Assembly: GCA_964615795.1 (NCBI GenBank)
Contig: CAZTQR010000081.1
Coordinates: 1 to 13,641 of the forward strand
DNA: 13,641 nt
Direction of reading: 5' to 3'
Origin: JADJAH01 sp964615795
GTDB taxonomy: Bacteria; Bacteroidota; Ignavibacteria; Tepidaquicellales; Tepidaquicellaceae
Part shown: positions 1 through 8,875 of the stretch, piece by piece
Position numbering within the stretch: position 1 is the stretch's first letter
How the letters are laid out: the number at the start of each line of letters is the position of its first letter
The notes under the pieces: model-generated
Databases searched by the model: none
Seen by the model: the letters and a program-made list of their open reading frames with translations, nothing else
What the model was told of the DNA's origin: nothing
Position numbers and translations under genes: made by a program

Positions 1-392
1 TGATTGCCGGAAACACCTTCGAAGAAATTGACCTAAAGCAATCTAAGATCAATGCGTTGCTGAAAAGTCTTAACGCCAAGAATGAAAAGGAAAGACATTT
101 AGTGAACGCAACACCCCGTAACTTCAGTCTGTCGCAGAACTTCCCCAACCCCTTCAACCCCGTCACAACAATTAGCTACGATCTTCCCAACAGCGGATTC
201 GTTACGCTCAAAGTGTATGACATACTCGGAAAGGAAGTGAAGACACTTGTGAATGAGATGAAGACTGCCGGATTTCACAAGGCGCAGTTTACCGCGGATG
301 GACTTGCAAGCGGCGCGTACTTCTACCGGCTTTCGGTAAGCGGCAATGAGAAAGAATTTGTCGCGGTGAGGAAGTGTGTTGTGGTAAAGTGA
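1..392 (+). CDS. C-terminal part of a secreted protein with a T9SS type A sorting domain (5' end outside window)
   Basis: The reading frame is open to the left edge (first full codon at base 3), so this is the last 129 residues of a longer protein, not a small gene starting at an internal TTG. From about residue 40 it shows the T9SS C-terminal sorting domain of the type A kind: 'SQNFPNPFNPVTTISYDLP', then 'LKVYDILGKEVKTLV', 'GAYFYRL' and a basic last strand. That domain directs a protein through the outer membrane and is normally cleaved or anchored at the surface. The preceding 40 residues are charged and helical-looking and show no recognisable domain, so the function of the mature protein cannot be told. 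One oddity is a cysteine in the last strand (RKCVVVK), where neighbours have methionine. The gene ends with TGA and converges on the next gene, 115 bp away. Confidence 0.9.
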   Translation, partial: IAGNTFEEIDLKQSKINALLKSLNAKNEKERHLVNATPRNFSLSQNFPNPFNPVTTISYDLPNSGFVTLKVYDILGKEVKTLVNEMKTAGFHKAQFTADGLASGAYFYRLSVSGNEKEFVAVRKCVVVK

Positions 393-421
393 ATAATTGT
401 ATCATATCTATTTGTATGACA

Positions 422-452
422 TCATGAAAGCAGAGATTCACTGCTGTCATGA
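422..452. terminator. Hairpin between two convergent genes, possible bidirectional terminator
   Basis: TCATGAAAGCAG (422-433) and CTGCTGTCATGA (441-452) form a 12-bp stem with a single internal A-G mismatch and a 7-base loop. It sits in the 115-bp space between two converging stop codons, where a shared terminator is expected. Neither strand has a U-tract after the stem, so it is not a textbook rho-independent terminator; it may instead stabilise mRNA 3' ends. Confidence 0.4.
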
Positions 453-507
453 AATATGACAGAAGTAACAAAGCTGAAGGGATCCGCTCCTGCAAATTTT
501 ATTTGAC

Positions 508-1959
508 CTACAACAAGTCCGCTTCATCCAAAAGCCATTTTCTTTGTCCTAGAAATTTTTCGTCCCTGATCTTCTTCTTCAGTAACTCGATATCTTTCCG
601 GCTTGGGTTTCCTTCTTTCATTTTCATGAACTCCCTAATGTACTTTATGAGATTTCTTACGCTTTCCTTGAAATCATCACGGATCTCTTTTGTATTTCGC
701 AGGTAGTGAAGCGTGCTGTCTATCATTGAAAACAACTGATCGTGATATCCCAGCTTGTAAAATATCTTAAGCTGAAGCACGCGCATGTCCGGCTTGTAAA
801 GAAAAAGTTCAAACCGGATCTCCTGTATGTGCTCAAGCGCGGAAGCGTAATCTCCTTTTGAGAAATTCAGCACCGCATAAGAATACAGTCTCATGCCGGT
901 CCTGTGATCAGCATGGATCTCTCCGGAGTATCTGTCAAGAAATTTCTCAAGCCATTCAATCTTGTTCATTGCAGACGCTACAAGCACTATGTTCCTGAAA
1001 AGAACAATGTGAAAATCTTCGGTGTCTGATTTCCGGTAGATGCCGTTTTCAAGTATATGATTGAATATGTAGAATTGCTCTTCGTTCGGGAGACCTGCAA
1101 AATTGCAGAAAGAGAGCAGTGTGTTCCAAAGAGTATAATTCTCGGTTTGTCCGAACAGCTCCCGCCTTTCCTGCAGGAGTTTTCTTACTTTGTAGAAGAT
1201 GGCAGTGTCGTAGGGTACCTTGTTCATTTCATATATGAGGAAGTATATCTCAAGGTAATCGTGCATCGTATGCGACATTTCCCTGAGCCTTGCAACAAGC
1301 CCTTTTGCATCAAGATTGTCCAGCATTGCATCAAGCAGATTGTCTCTCACCGGAAGGTTGTATGCTCTTGCAATGTTCTTCTCATCCTGATGCTTGAATG
1401 TATTTATGAGGCCTGCAAGAAGAGAGTACTCGGCCGATTTTAGATTTGCCTCGTATGAATTTTTGAAGTCGTCATTGTCAAGTGAGTAGTCCCTTGCAAG
1501 AAGTTCAGTGAAATACCTGTCAACGAAATCCCTTACGGTTCCCTTGATTGGATCGTCCGGCTTTCGGCCAATGTTTCTGTAGTCTTTTTCAAACTCGGAG
1601 TAAAGCTTCCTTTTTCTCAGTTCATTGAGCAGATAGAACTGTTTCCTGTTCTCGTCTTCCTGAAGGCCAAGCTGAATCAGATAGTCCTTGGATGCCATGA
1701 ACAACTGCGATGACAGTGTCTTGATGATGTTGGCTGACTTCACCCTGTCATACTCCTTGCCCGGAAAGAGCTTTCCGAAAACATATTCAGCGGTGAGCGC
1801 ATCATCCTCAAAGCCAGGATGAAATTTCTTAAGGATCCTGAAGAACGGAACTAGGTCTCTGCCTTTGCTGAAGTACGGTGAGGAGACAAACTTCTCAAAA
1901 TCCCTTAACTCAGCAGGACTGAAGCTTCTCAAAAGCACAATCAGTTTTGAATCTTTCAT
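508..1959 (-). CDS. Uncharacterised helical protein of the 'SPYF' N-terminal type
   Basis: This encodes 483 residues with no signal peptide and no membrane segment, so it is probably cytoplasmic. The N-terminus (residues about 4-40: LIVLLRSFSPAELRDFEKFV then SPYF) matches a pattern I recognise from uncharacterised proteins common in Ignavibacteria and Bacteroidota, where a short 'L..L...E...F..F..SPYF' opening leads into a long all-helical body. The rest is a run of amphipathic helices rich in Leu, Tyr, Phe, Lys and Asp, resembling TPR-like or other alpha-solenoid repeats, and the C-terminus (about 445-483) is strongly charged. No catalytic or nucleotide-binding motif is visible. The start ATG has no Shine-Dalgarno sequence (upstream on this strand is AGCAGTTCAAAGCAA), which is usual in this lineage. 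It is transcribed away from the giant surface-protein gene. The role is unknown; a scaffold or protein-interaction role would be a guess from the solenoid look. Confidence 0.85.
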   Translation of the reverse strand: MKDSKLIVLLRSFSPAELRDFEKFVSSPYFSKGRDLVPFFRILKKFHPGFEDDALTAEYVFGKLFPGKEYDRVKSANIIKTLSSQLFMASKDYLIQLGLQEDENRKQFYLLNELRKRKLYSEFEKDYRNIGRKPDDPIKGTVRDFVDRYFTELLARDYSLDNDDFKNSYEANLKSAEYSLLAGLINTFKHQDEKNIARAYNLPVRDNLLDAMLDNLDAKGLVARLREMSHTMHDYLEIYFLIYEMNKVPYDTAIFYKVRKLLQERRELFGQTENYTLWNTLLSFCNFAGLPNEEQFYIFNHILENGIYRKSDTEDFHIVLFRNIVLVASAMNKIEWLEKFLDRYSGEIHADHRTGMRLYSYAVLNFSKGDYASALEHIQEIRFELFLYKPDMRVLQLKIFYKLGYHDQLFSMIDSTLHYLRNTKEIRDDFKESVRNLIKYIREFMKMKEGNPSRKDIELLKKKIRDEKFLGQRKWLLDEADLL

Positions 1960-2156
1960 TTGCTTTGAACTGCTTAAAACCGGTTGAAAAATGCGTGCAT
2001 AGTTACTTTAAAGATATGTAAAATTGCGTTCTAATGCAGTTTTTAAAGGATTTATGCATCTGTGATTTTTTCATTCCGTCATTTCCGGCAAAATTTTTCT
2101 TTGCCAATACATTCAGCCCGGCTTAATTTGCCTTCAATTAATATATAATCATCCCA
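1960..2156. promoter_or_regulatory. Divergent intergenic region expected to hold two promoters
   Basis: This 197-bp AT-rich stretch separates two genes transcribed away from each other, so both promoters should lie here. I could not find a convincing TAnnTTTG/TTTG pair for either direction. An AT-rich TAATATATAATC stretch just before the plus-strand start is the only promoter-like text. The call rests on gene layout. Confidence 0.4.
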
Positions 2157-3092
2157 ATGAAAGGAAGAAAAATGAAGAACGCGATCACAAATGCAAAACT
2201 GTTAAAAAGTGCGGCCTCAGGAAGGCCTGTAAAAGGACTCTCGGCAAAGAAAGACGGAGCGGCTCCGAAATCCCGGAAGTCTGCACTTCAAAAAAGACTT
2301 GCATCATACGGTGCATTCAATTGCATACTCCCGGCGCTTACAATATTGCTCATAGGTATGGGAATGATCCCGGGCAGGAAGTTCCTGCTGTTGCAGGAAA
2401 AAGAACTGCTGATCAATATAGGACAAAGCACGTTACATGCGGAATATTCCGGTACACCGGCAAATGCCCTCAAGATTGCCGGTGACGTTAATCAAACGAT
2501 CCTGAATGATTCCAAAGATGATTATTCAATCCGTTATTGCGGCGAATCCGGCCGGTTTCATTCAGCGAACAGGGCGAATAATTTACAGTTCGTTTATGAT
2601 AATGACCGGTTTACTGCTTCCGGTATTGAATCGAAAAATGCATATGCAAAGAAGCAAAGTGAACTGAACAAGGAAAAGAATGACTGGAGCATAACGATTA
2701 GCGCAGAGAATGTTTCCAAAGGAATTGATGATCCCGGAGATTCTGAAGCATCGCTGAACAGTAAAAGGACTTTCGCTATAAGCGCCGCGGGAAACAGAGC
2801 AGTGGCGGAAAGCGAAGACCTCAGGATAGAATACTCAAACACTGAAAAGGGAATGAGGCAGGATTTCATAGTTAAGAATAAGCCCGAAGGCAACAAAGAC
2901 CTGACGCTGATGCTTGATGTAAGCACGGAACTGAATTTCAGTGTGAGCAATGATGCAGTTACATTTACGGATGGATCAGGAAATACAAAGATGAATTATT
3001 CATCACTGAAAGTCTGGGATGCTGAAGGAAAAGAGCTTCAGGCATACTTTGCAGAAAATTCTTCAAACAGGAAAAATGCATCGGGCAATTCA
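2157..3092 (+). CDS. Giant FG-GAP/beta-helix surface protein, segment 1: N-terminus with signal/anchor and beta-rich domain
   Basis: This is the first 312 residues of a gene interrupted by an assembly gap; the frame is open up to the N run. Residues 1-50 are very basic and polar, followed by one hydrophobic segment (about 51-73, around ILPALTILLIGMGM) that acts as a signal peptide or membrane anchor. Residues about 85-300 are beta-rich. They carry the pattern 'FHSANRANNLQFVY', then 'LRIEYSNTEKGMRQDFIV' and 'SSLKVWDAEGKELQAYF', which I recognise as the N-terminal domain that commonly precedes FG-GAP propellers in secreted proteins of environmental bacteria. Two starts are possible: ATG at 2157, with no Shine-Dalgarno, or in-frame ATG at 2172, preceded by AAAGGAAG (2160-2167). 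The second is at least as likely and shortens the protein by five residues. Function of the domain is unknown. Confidence 0.85.
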
Positions 3093-3192
3093 NNNNNNNN
3101 NNNNNNNNNNNNNNNNNNNNNNNNNNNNNNNNNNNNNNNNNNNNNNNNNNNNNNNNNNNNNNNNNNNNNNNNNNNNNNNNNNNNNNNNNNNN
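3093..3192. other. Assembly gap (100 N) inside the giant surface-protein gene
   Basis: Exactly 100 N, the usual placeholder for a gap of unknown size. The text before it ends near the close of the N-terminal domain, and the text after it begins in the middle of an FG-GAP repeat ('VAPAGDVNGDGYDD'). The missing DNA therefore most likely encodes the rest of that domain and the start of the propeller. The reading frame differs on the two sides, which is meaningless if 100 is a placeholder. Confidence 0.95.
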
Positions 3193-4158
3193 GTAGCTCC
3201 CGCAGGCGATGTGAACGGCGACGGCTATGATGATTTTCTTATTGGAAACCCGGGCTACAAAGTCAGCGGTGTTTCAAGAGGAAGAGCCCTGCTGTTCCTT
3301 GGTTCAGCTTCGGGTCCGGATACAATTGCCTCGTGGACAGTCACAGGAAATGGCATCTCTGATCTCGGAAGATGTGTTTACGGTGCGGGTGATGTAAACA
3401 ATGACGGATATGATGACATACTTGTCAGCTCGGCTTACGGTTCGTTCGGCTCTGAGACCGGAGTTGTTTACATGTACTACGGTTCGGCTTCAGGACCTGA
3501 CACAACCGCCGACTGGGAAGTGCGCGGTGCCAATCCGTTTCAGAATTTCGGAAACAGCGTCTGCACAGCAGGTGATATCAACAACGACGGATATGATGAT
3601 GTAATAATCGGAGCTCCCAATTATTCTTCATCAACAGGCGCAGTATATGCTTACTACGGAAGCGCTTCCGGACTTCCCGCTTCTCCAAACTGGACAAAGA
3701 CAGGTTCGGCAGCGGGCGGAAGCTTCGGATTCATAGTTTACAAGGCCGGCGATGTGAACGGTGACAGCTACGATGATGTGATAATCGGAGAACCGAATTC
3801 GACAAATCCCGGCAAAGCACATGTCTTTCACGGATCAGCTTCAGGACTTTTGCCAACTGCAAGCTGGACGGCAACAGGCACCTCAAATTCTTTTGGCAGA
3901 AGCGCGGCAACAGCAGGAGATTACAACGGTGACGGGTTCGGAGATGTTGTGGTAGGATATTCAGACAGCAGTAAGGTGTTCGTTTACAAAGGATCATCCT
4001 ACGGATTGTCAGCCGGCAGTGTGTGGAATTACACAGGTGACGGGTCAGTGACTGTTTTAGGTTTCAATGTAGGTTCGGCAGGAGATGTAAACGGTGACGG
4101 ATTCTCGGATGTAATGGCGGCAGGTTACAGTCCAAAGGTATATGTGTTTCACGGTTCT
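3193..4158 (+). repeat. Six FG-GAP propeller repeats within the giant protein
   Basis: Calcium-loop motifs start at about 3208 (DVNGDGYDD), 3391 (DVNNDGYDD), 3574 (DINNDGYDD), 3751 (DVNGDSYDD), 3919 (DYNGDGFGD) and 4084 (DVNGDGFSD), spaced 165-183 bp apart, or 55-61 residues. The fourth has Ser in place of the usual Gly, and the fifth and sixth lack the full 'YDD' end. A seven-bladed propeller would need one more blade, which may lie in the gap just before. Confidence 0.9.
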
Positions 4159-7053
4159 GCGGACACAGGCAATGTTGTCGTATCAGGAGCGGTCGCGCGC
4201 AACGGTGAATACGAAACGCTTGCAGATGCATTCTCCGCAATAAACAGCAATGTGCAAAGCGGTGCAAACATCACGGTTACGATCAAAGGGAATACAAGCG
4301 AGCCTCCTGCGGGAGCTTTACTGAATGCAAACTCATGGAACTCGCTTACTGTCATCCCATCAGGTGCAAGAACCGTCACCGGAACCACATCGTACAATAC
4401 ACCGCTGATATATATTAACGGAGCCGACAATGTGCTCATTGACGGACTGAATTCAGGCGGAAACTCTCTCACATTTTCGAACAACAGTGCAGTGATCTTC
4501 TATCAGGGAATGACACTCTGCCTGATAAATGATGCATCAAACAATACTATTACAAGATGTACGCTTCTAGGATCAGGGCTGGCAGGACTGTTCTACGAGC
4601 CTTCGGTTGTTTTCATAGGACAGGGCTCGGTAACCGGAAATGACAATAACGTTATTTCTCACTGCAACATATCCGGCGCAGGAGGAACGCTTCCAACTTA
4701 TGCCGTCAGATCTTACGGGTCAACAACAAGCGAAGCAATGTTCAACAGCGGAGACACCGTGCGTGACTGTAACATTTATAACATTTTCAATGCAGAGAGA
4801 AACAGCGCAGGAGTTTCAGTTTCACAGGGGTCAACAAACTTCTTAATAAAGAACAATAAATTTTATCAGACATCTGCAAAAACAATAGTCCAGTTCTCAG
4901 CAGTTAACAAAGCTGTGGACATTGCAAATACATCCGGAAACGGATTTGTGATATCGGGCAACATAATTGGATTCTCAGACTCTTCAGAAACAGGCAACTA
5001 TGACGTTGCAGTCACAGGAGCATCTGCAGTTGTTCCGATAGATGTTTCTGCTGGCACGGCAACAGTTTCAGAGATATCAGGTAATCTCATTAAGTCTATC
5101 ATTGTTGCAGGAACAAATCTCTCGAACACCTCAATGTTTACGGCTATCCGGGTTACAGATGGAAATGTAAACGTTATCGGCAATACAATAGGAGATTCAA
5201 CTCTTACATCGAGCATAAATCTCAGCGGCTGGTCAGGCAATACATCATCCGCTTACGGCATCGGCCTTTCCGGCTCAGGCAATTGCACAACAAACGGCAA
5301 TTCAATTTACGGTATGAGCTATAACAGGACAAATGCAGCGTCGCTGAACTTTATTTGCATCTCTTCTTCTGTTACCGGTTCATGGTCATGTCAGAACAAC
5401 ATTATCGGAAGCGGTCTTGCAAACTCCATAAGCAACAACAGTACAAATGTGAACACTGTAACTTCCGGGATTTACAACTCGGGCGGAGCCGCGGATATAT
5501 CTTATAACCTGATTCGGAACATCAACACTTCCGGCGGAACAATCTACGGAACTCCGCAAAATCCGTTTACGGGAATTTCTGTAACAGCATCCGGAAGCCA
5601 GACGATCTCAAACAACATTATACACACACTCACTAATTCAAACTCTGATGTTGTTGGTAACGGCGGCGCTTCAAATCTCCAGGGCATCTTCATCAGCAAT
5701 GCCACCGGAAACATTGTAGAAAAGAACTTCATACATTCGCTGAAGATCAACTCCAACATAGGAATTATCTCAGGCATACAGATCAACGGAGGAAGTTCTG
5801 AACTCCGCAATAACATGATACGTATTGGAACGGATGCGGCGGGCAACGGTGTGAATAACCCATGCTCTCATTACGGGATCTATGATGTTGGCGGAAACAA
5901 CGATCTGTATTTCAACAGCATTTACGTTGGAGGCAATCCTGTTTCCGGAAACAGTGCTTCAACTTATGGAATATATTCCAGCGGAGCAAATGTAAGAAAC
6001 TATATCAATAATATACTTTTCAATGCAAGGTCAAATAACGGATCGGGTGGAATTCATGCGGCTATCCGAATCAATAATCTTTCCGGTTTCACATCTAACT
6101 ACAATGTTCTTTATGCAAACGGAAGCGGCGGCATAACCGGATATTATAGCGGGCAGAGATCAACAATAGCAAGCTGGAGATCAGGCACGGGACAGGATGC
6201 GAACAGCCTTAGTGCCAATCCCAATTATGTTTTGCCGACCGGCAATTTCTCTAATGTTGACCTGCATATCAACAAAGCGCTTCCGACTCCCGTTGAAAGC
6301 AACGGAACTTCTATAGGTTCAGTAACGATGGATTTCGATGGACAACTAAGATCCGCATTCTCGCCAAGTGACATAGGTGCGGATGCAGGAAACTTTGCTC
6401 AGTCTGATACATCGGCAATGTCAATATCGTACACGGCAATTCCTCCTGCAAGCAACAATATCAGCGTTGCATTTAGCGGTGTCACAATAACGGATGCCAA
6501 CGGCGTGAACGTAACTTCCGGAACAGCGCCAAGGGTTTATTACAAGAAGAAATCGGATCCGAATGAGCTGAACGACAACACGAATTCCACTGCCGGCTGG
6601 AAATATTCCGAGGCGAACAACGCTTCATCACCATTCAATTTTACAATACTCTTCAACAGGTTGAATTCTCCTGTGACGCAGTCTGATTCAATCATCTATT
6701 TTGTAGTTGCTCAGGACCTTGCATCAATAGCGCATGTTGGAGTCAACAATGCATCATTCAGCGAATATCCGTTCTCTGCGGCGCTGACTTCAGCGGCATT
6801 TCCGGTAAGCGGAAATATCAGCATATTTACTTTCCAGAATCTGAATGTCACAGTATCGGGCGCCAATGCAGGAAACGGAATGTACACAAATCTCGCATCT
6901 GCATTCACTGAAATCAATTCAGGCGCACAAACTGGATCAAATATACTGATACAGATCAACGGAAATACAACTGAACCGAGTTCTGGCGGTACATTGAATG
7001 AAAACAACTGGACTTCGCTCACAATTATCCCCTCGGGAGATTCAGCAAGAACT
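3193..7053 (+). CDS. Giant FG-GAP/beta-helix surface protein, segment 2: propeller, first beta-helix module, Ig-like linker, start of second module
   Basis: These 1,287 residues are open at both ends into gaps. Residues 1-322 form six FG-GAP repeats, each with a DxNxDGxxD calcium loop and a 'GSASG'-like turn, as in integrin-type beta-propellers. Residues 327-1068 are a long Asn/Gly/Ser-rich right-handed parallel beta-helix with many 'NNxI', 'SGNxIG' and 'NSIYVGGNP' turns, ending in 'MDFDGQLR...DIGADAGNF'. Residues 1069-1215 form an Ig-like segment ('TITDANGVNV', 'PRVYYKKK', 'IIYFVVAQD'). Residues 1216-1287 restart the beta-helix pattern. Such architecture is typical of exported adhesins or surface binding proteins; no carbohydrate-active or protease catalytic motif is visible. 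It follows segment 1 in the same direction across a gap, and the domain order fits one continuous protein. Confidence 0.85.
4171..6396 (+). repeat. Beta-helix module, copy 1 (internal duplication)
   Basis: This copy runs from 'NVVVSGAVARNGEY' to 'DIGADAGNF', 742 residues. It aligns collinearly with the second copy at 6838-8875. Shared landmarks in the same order are 'GNTSEPPAGALLN', 'SLTVIPSG', 'TGNDNNVISHCNIS', 'GDTVRDCNIY', 'GNGFVISGNIIG', 'WSCQNNIIGSGLANSI', 'LYFNSIYVGGNPVSG', 'RNYINNILFNARSN' and 'DLHI'. The module is an extracellular parallel beta-helix by composition and turn spacing. Confidence 0.85.
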
Positions 7054-8875
7054 NNNNNNNNNNNNNNNNNNNNNNNNNNNNNNNNNNNNNNNNNNNNNNN
7101 NNNNNNNNNNNNNNNNNNNNNNNNNNNNNNNNNNNNNNNNNNNNNNNNNNNNNACAGGAAACAACAACAATGTCATTTCATACTGCAATATTTCGAAACA
7201 CACTTCCGGACCTCTTACAAAACCCGTTGCGTTTCTTGGGAGCACGCTTACATCTGCATACAACAAAGGTGACACGATCCGCAACTGCAACATTTACGAT
7301 TACAGTTACGGACCTGTTCAGAGCGGAGTGGCAGTACTTTCCGGCAACACAGGAATTGTAATCAAGGACAACAGATTCTTTCAGACTTCAACCGTCAGCC
7401 TTAATCCGGATGCACAGCATTCGGCTATCAGAATCGAATCTTCATTAGGCAACGGTTTCATCATAAGCGGAAACACGATTGGCTATTCCTCTCAGAGCGG
7501 CACAGGCAAGTACACGATCACCGGGAGCAATACGGCAAGGTTTCATCCAATACTCCTGCAAGCAGGAAGTACCACCAATTCAAGTATTCAGGGAAATACA
7601 ATCACGGAGATTACAATGTCCGGGGCACTTACCGGCACCGCCACAAGCGCGGCTTTCATAGGAATTCATGTTTCATTGGGCGCGGCAAATGTCACAGGCA
7701 ATACTATAGGAAGCCAGTCAACTGTACAAAGCATTTCTGTGACATCAAGCTCCGCATCCAATACCGAAGTTGTAGGCATCCACTGCGCCGCAGGAACTAC
7801 GACAAATATTTCAGAAAATAATACAGGCGGGCTTTACGGAGTGGCGGCATCAAGCGGAGGTGTTAACCTTTTTGGAATCAAGAATACCACAACTAACAAC
7901 TGGATCTGCCAGAACAACATCTTCGGCGGCGGTATTGCAAATTCGATGCAAACAACTTCAACTGCCACTTCCACAATTGTCATCGGAATTCAGAACACCG
8001 GCCGCAGTTCGCTGATTACCGGAAACACAGTCAGGAACTTCACAGCCGGAGGCGGCACGCCGGGAACATACATTTCGTCAACAATCGGAATTCTTCTTAA
8101 CACATCAAGCGCCACTCACACGGTTTCAAACAACCTGATATACAATCTTAGAAACACAAACACAACGCAGTCGAACAACCTGAGCGGAATTGTGTTTAAC
8201 GTAGGATCAACCGGCAATGTCATTGATAACAACTTCATTCATTCAATATCAGCTTCAAGTCTTAACGCCACAATAACCGGCTTGTTGATTAACACAGGAA
8301 CTACAACTTACAGAAATAACTTTGTTTCACTTGGAACCGGAATGAATATCGGATGCAATGTTGCGGGTATTCTGGAATTCGGAGGTGTAAACAATTTCTA
8401 TTTCAACAGCATTTACATTGCAGGTAATCCGTCTTCCGGTTCAACAAGCACTTTTGCGTTAAGAAGTCTTGTAACTTCTAATCCAAGAAACTACATCAAT
8501 AACATTCTCTTCAATTCACGCTCAAACAGCGGAGCAACCGCAAAGCACTACTCGATCTTGCTTGCGGGAACCACTCCCCTTCCTGCCGGATGCTACAGCA
8601 ACAACAACCTGCTCTTTGCATCAGGAACAGGCGGTGTGCTTGCATATTACAACGGAGCTGACAGGGCAACGCTATCGGCGTGGCTTTCAGCAACGGGACT
8701 TGATTCAAACAGTGTTACGGGTAATCCCAATTTCATCTCAGGCGGGGATCTTCACATAGATTCGACTCAGGCATCTCCTGCCGGAAATGCCGGAAAATAT
8801 ATTGCCGGATCAGGAACGGATTATGACGGCGATCTAAGAAATGCAACAACTCCTGACATCGGCGCAGATGAGTTC
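6838..8875 (+). repeat. Beta-helix module, copy 2 (internal duplication, interrupted by an assembly gap)
   Basis: This copy runs from 'NLNVTVSGANAGNGMY' to 'DIGADEF'. Landmarks matching copy 1 in the same order are 'GNTTEPSSGGTLN', 'SLTIIPSG', 'TGNNNNVISYCNIS', 'GDTIRNCNIY', 'GNGFIISGNTIG', 'WICQNNIFGGGIANSM', 'FYFNSIYIAGNPSSG', 'RNYINNILFNSRSN' and 'DLHI'. The copies have diverged considerably, so the duplication is not recent. Confidence 0.85.
7054..7153. other. Assembly gap (100 N) inside the second beta-helix module
   Basis: Exactly 100 N. In copy 1 the stretch between the matching flanks ('GART' and 'TGNDNN') is bases 4375-4632, which is 258 bp or 86 codons. If the copies are the same length here, about 258 bp are missing, and this would restore one open frame across the gap. 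Confidence 0.95.

Noticed and set aside
1057..1443. A plus-strand ORF of 128 codons antisense to the helical protein gene
   Set aside because: It lies wholly inside a longer, better-supported gene on the other strand and shows no domain; it is a shadow frame.
3019..7272. A 1,417-codon plus-strand ORF running through both N runs
   Set aside because: It begins out of frame inside segment 1 and ends out of frame in segment 3. It exists only because 100 N shifts the frame; the real coding parts are 2157-3092, 3193-7053 and 7154-9436.
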